This document shows positions 62,117-64,000 of a DNA stretch of 64,000 nucleotides, piece after piece. The translations under genes were made by a program, and so were the position numbers. The notes beneath the pieces are model-generated. The model did no database searches and was not told the DNA's origin. It saw only the letters and a program-made list of their open reading frames with translations. The number at the start of each line of letters is the position of its first letter. Position 1 is the first letter of the stretch. The DNA is from Ilyonectria destructans (Eukaryota > Ascomycota > Sordariomycetes > Hypocreales > Nectriaceae), in assembly GCA_020740775.1 (NCBI GenBank), contig JAHEWK010000009.1:2418001-2482000 (forward strand). The letters run 5' to 3'.

Positions 62117-63234
62117 CTAGTGATCAATCCGAATTATCACCTTTGAGAAGTGCTTCTGCTCGTTCAATCGCTTGTATGCATCCTTAGCCTGACTCAGTTC
62201 GAATACCACGTCATCCACTGCAGGGACGACTTTCTTCTCGTCAACAAATCGCACCATCTCCCGAAACTGGCTCCTGCTGCCGAGAAGCAGACCTCGAACG
62301 GTGCAAGCATGTCCCAGCACTGAAAGAAGGGGAACCGGTTTATCAGCCGTACCTAACAGGCCTGCTGAGGCCACGATGCCGTCGATCCGCACTGCTGACA
62401 ATGATTGAGCAAGGGTCGAATCACCGCCGATATCGACAACCATGTCGAACCCTTTCCCCTTCGGAGTGAACTTTTTGGCTTCTTGTCCCCAACCGTCGGG
62501 GTTTGATCGATAGTTGACCGTGTGTTTTGCACCAAGTGCCATGAGCCGCGCCGCCTTCTCTTCTGACGACGTCGTCGCAACCACAACAGCACCAGCTGCA
62601 ACAGCAAACTGCAAGGCGGCAATACTCACGCCCCCAGTTCCTTGGACAAGAACCCAGTCTCCAGGTCCGACTGCCCTCCCCTTGAGACCGAAAACCGAGT
62701 TCCATGCCGTCAATCCGCTGCATGTCAGCGTGGCAGCTTCGAGCCATCCAAGCGATTCAGGGGCGTGGACGAGGGCGAACTCGGAAAAGATGCCCTCTGA
62801 CCGCAGAGTCCCATCAACCGCTTGTCCTAGGCCGGCTGCGATATTCGGGTAGGCAGGCGGTTCATCATCGCCGTCAGATTCGACCAGTTTGGGAGCCAAA
62901 TGAGCAAGGACACGATCTCCTTCTTTGAATGCCGTCACATCTGACCCCACGGCTTTGACTATGCCCGCACCATCCGATCCGGGAACGACATTGGGGGCGA
63001 GCTGGCCTGCCGGGCCATTCTACTCCAATCAGCAAGCATTTCAAACATCTGGAAATTTCAGTTTGACGCTACCTCAACATTAGCGAGGACAATTTCGCGA
63101 TAGTTGAGGCTAGCGGCGTGCAGCTCAACCAAAACCTCGTGTGCGCCCGGTTCCGGCGACAATTCCACGTTCTCTTCGTACTTCAAAGATTCTTCAAAGC
63201 CCTTCTGGCCGGTAAGAACCCATCGTCTAGACAT
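62117..63234 (-). CDS. medium-chain alcohol dehydrogenase/quinone-reductase-like protein
   Basis: Exons 63234-63073 and 63019-62117 give 354 residues. GroES-like N-terminal half (VLVELHAASLNYREIVLAN; GSDGAGIVKAVGSDV), then a Rossmann half with VQGTGGVSIAALQFAVAAGA and the family helix-strand pattern to a C-terminal KVIIRID. The usual catalytic-zinc Cys of zinc alcohol dehydrogenases is replaced in the LNYRE segment, and the four-Cys structural zinc loop is absent, so it is probably a zinc-free NADPH-dependent enone or quinone reductase. The single 53-bp intron has GTAGCG and GAGTAG ends with a TGCTGATT branch-like site. Start ATG in the context CGAGATGTC. Confidence 0.85.
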
Positions 63235-64000
63235 CTCGTGCTAAGCGGTTTCGGCTGGCTGGGTCTAGTATTGAAAAGGGTGTAAATTCTCGAATCGTGG
63301 TGTTGGTCAATGATTGATTTCAAAAATGATTGATTTCAAAGCAGATGAATTTAGCTGTCACGCCACAACCATTAAGAGCGGGGGCTCTCCACCCAAGGGG
63401 AAATGGAATTCTGTAGAAGACTGTCTACTGATTCAAGGTTGCATGGAAGGATCAGGCACTAGTAGTTGTTAAGAGCCAGTCTAGTCTACATCGGTACACA
63501 ATGCACCACATAAATCATACGCTAGAGATGATAATGATCTGGTCTAATCTATATCAGGGCATAATTTAGTTGATACATGAGTCAGTATCAGCACTGGATC
63601 ATGGAAACATGACTCATATCCGCAATCTTGCTCTCCATATCAGTGACATTCCATTCCACAAGGTAATGGGTGATCAAAATATGCTTACAAGAACGATATA
63701 AGTTTGACCCGTCCTGCTCATCCGAGAGATTGTAGAATTTCTACGGGAACTGCCAAATGAATGCCTAATAAATCAGACAAGAGAAGAAGACTAGTGCCCG
63801 TTCTCACCTCTTACAGATGATGGACCGAAGCATAGGGTAGGCAGAGCAGAAATCCAGCCCCATCCACGGGCAGGAGATGGGTAACGAGTCGACGGAACAC
63901 CAAGGAATTACGACAATAAGATATGTCCACTTGCAACATTAAGAGGTTTGATGTATTGTTGTGCGAGATTGACAAATCTTCAGAATATCAAGAAAACATG
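63235..64000. other. right-edge stretch, no gene seen
   Basis: Upstream of the alcohol dehydrogenase gene. Short direct repeats (TGATTGATTTCAAAAATGATTGATTTCAAA at 63309-63340, a 15-bp unit twice) and A+T-rich sequence. No protein-like frame reaches the edge. Confidence 0.5.

Noticed and set aside
1..64000. CRISPR arrays, operons, ribosome binding sites and rRNA/tRNA genes
   Set aside because: The DNA is eukaryotic. The short repeat arrays lack CRISPR spacing, and no cloverleaf-forming tRNA or rRNA sequence was seen by eye; a tRNA search program was not available.

Overview
The window is nuclear DNA of a filamentous ascomycete (Pezizomycotina). The genes have short GT-AG introns of about 45-60 bp. 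Fungus-restricted families are present (two Zn2Cys6 regulators, a Clr5-domain protein, NmrA-like reductases, a secreted GH12 glucanase with a Lys-Arg processing site). Repeats show the transition-only, A+T-driving decay expected of repeat-induced point mutation (RIP). The species cannot be named from sequence alone.

Left half (about 3-28 kb): a secondary-metabolite locus. Its core is a 2515-residue NRPS-PKS hybrid with the order adenylation - carrier - ketosynthase - acyltransferase - ketoreductase - carrier - terminal thioester reductase. This is the organisation of SwnK, the swainsonine/indolizidine-type synthetase that loads an imino acid such as pipecolate, extends it once with malonyl-CoA and releases it reductively. 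Around it lie an intact NmrA-like reductase, a second NmrA-like gene broken by two frameshifts and a stop, an intact SnoaL/NTF2-like protein, an intact sugar-porter-type MFS transporter, a Zn2Cys6 regulator, a wrecked DHA2-type efflux-pump gene and a second Zn2Cys6 gene. I see no genes for the SwnH1/SwnH2 dioxygenases, the SwnA aminotransferase or the SwnT transporter, so the product may be a less oxidised or different indolizidine, or those genes lie beyond the left edge.

Middle (30-45 kb): a GH12 endoglucanase, a Clr5-domain protein, a second intact NmrA-like reductase of the SwnN/SwnR kind (separated from the core synthase by about 26 kb), and a 2038-residue CorA-like membrane protein in five exons. 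Four copies of a 23-bp element (CRE-like half site plus CCAAT-like box) lie upstream of the Clr5 gene.

Right third (46.1-59.9 kb): a nested transposon block. The outer unit is a Mutator-like element with about 97-bp inverted repeats and a 9-bp target duplication; its transposase is still recognisable through RIP. Into it have inserted a full-length Ty3/gypsy element (409-bp LTRs, TTATA duplication) and a sister element now reduced to a solo LTR (TATAA duplication). The 3' LTR is clearly less mutated than the 5' LTR.

Right edge (60.8-63.2 kb): a four-exon dihydroflavonol-reductase-like SDR and a convergent medium-chain alcohol dehydrogenase, neither clearly tied to the cluster. All functions are read by eye from motifs; no database search was run.
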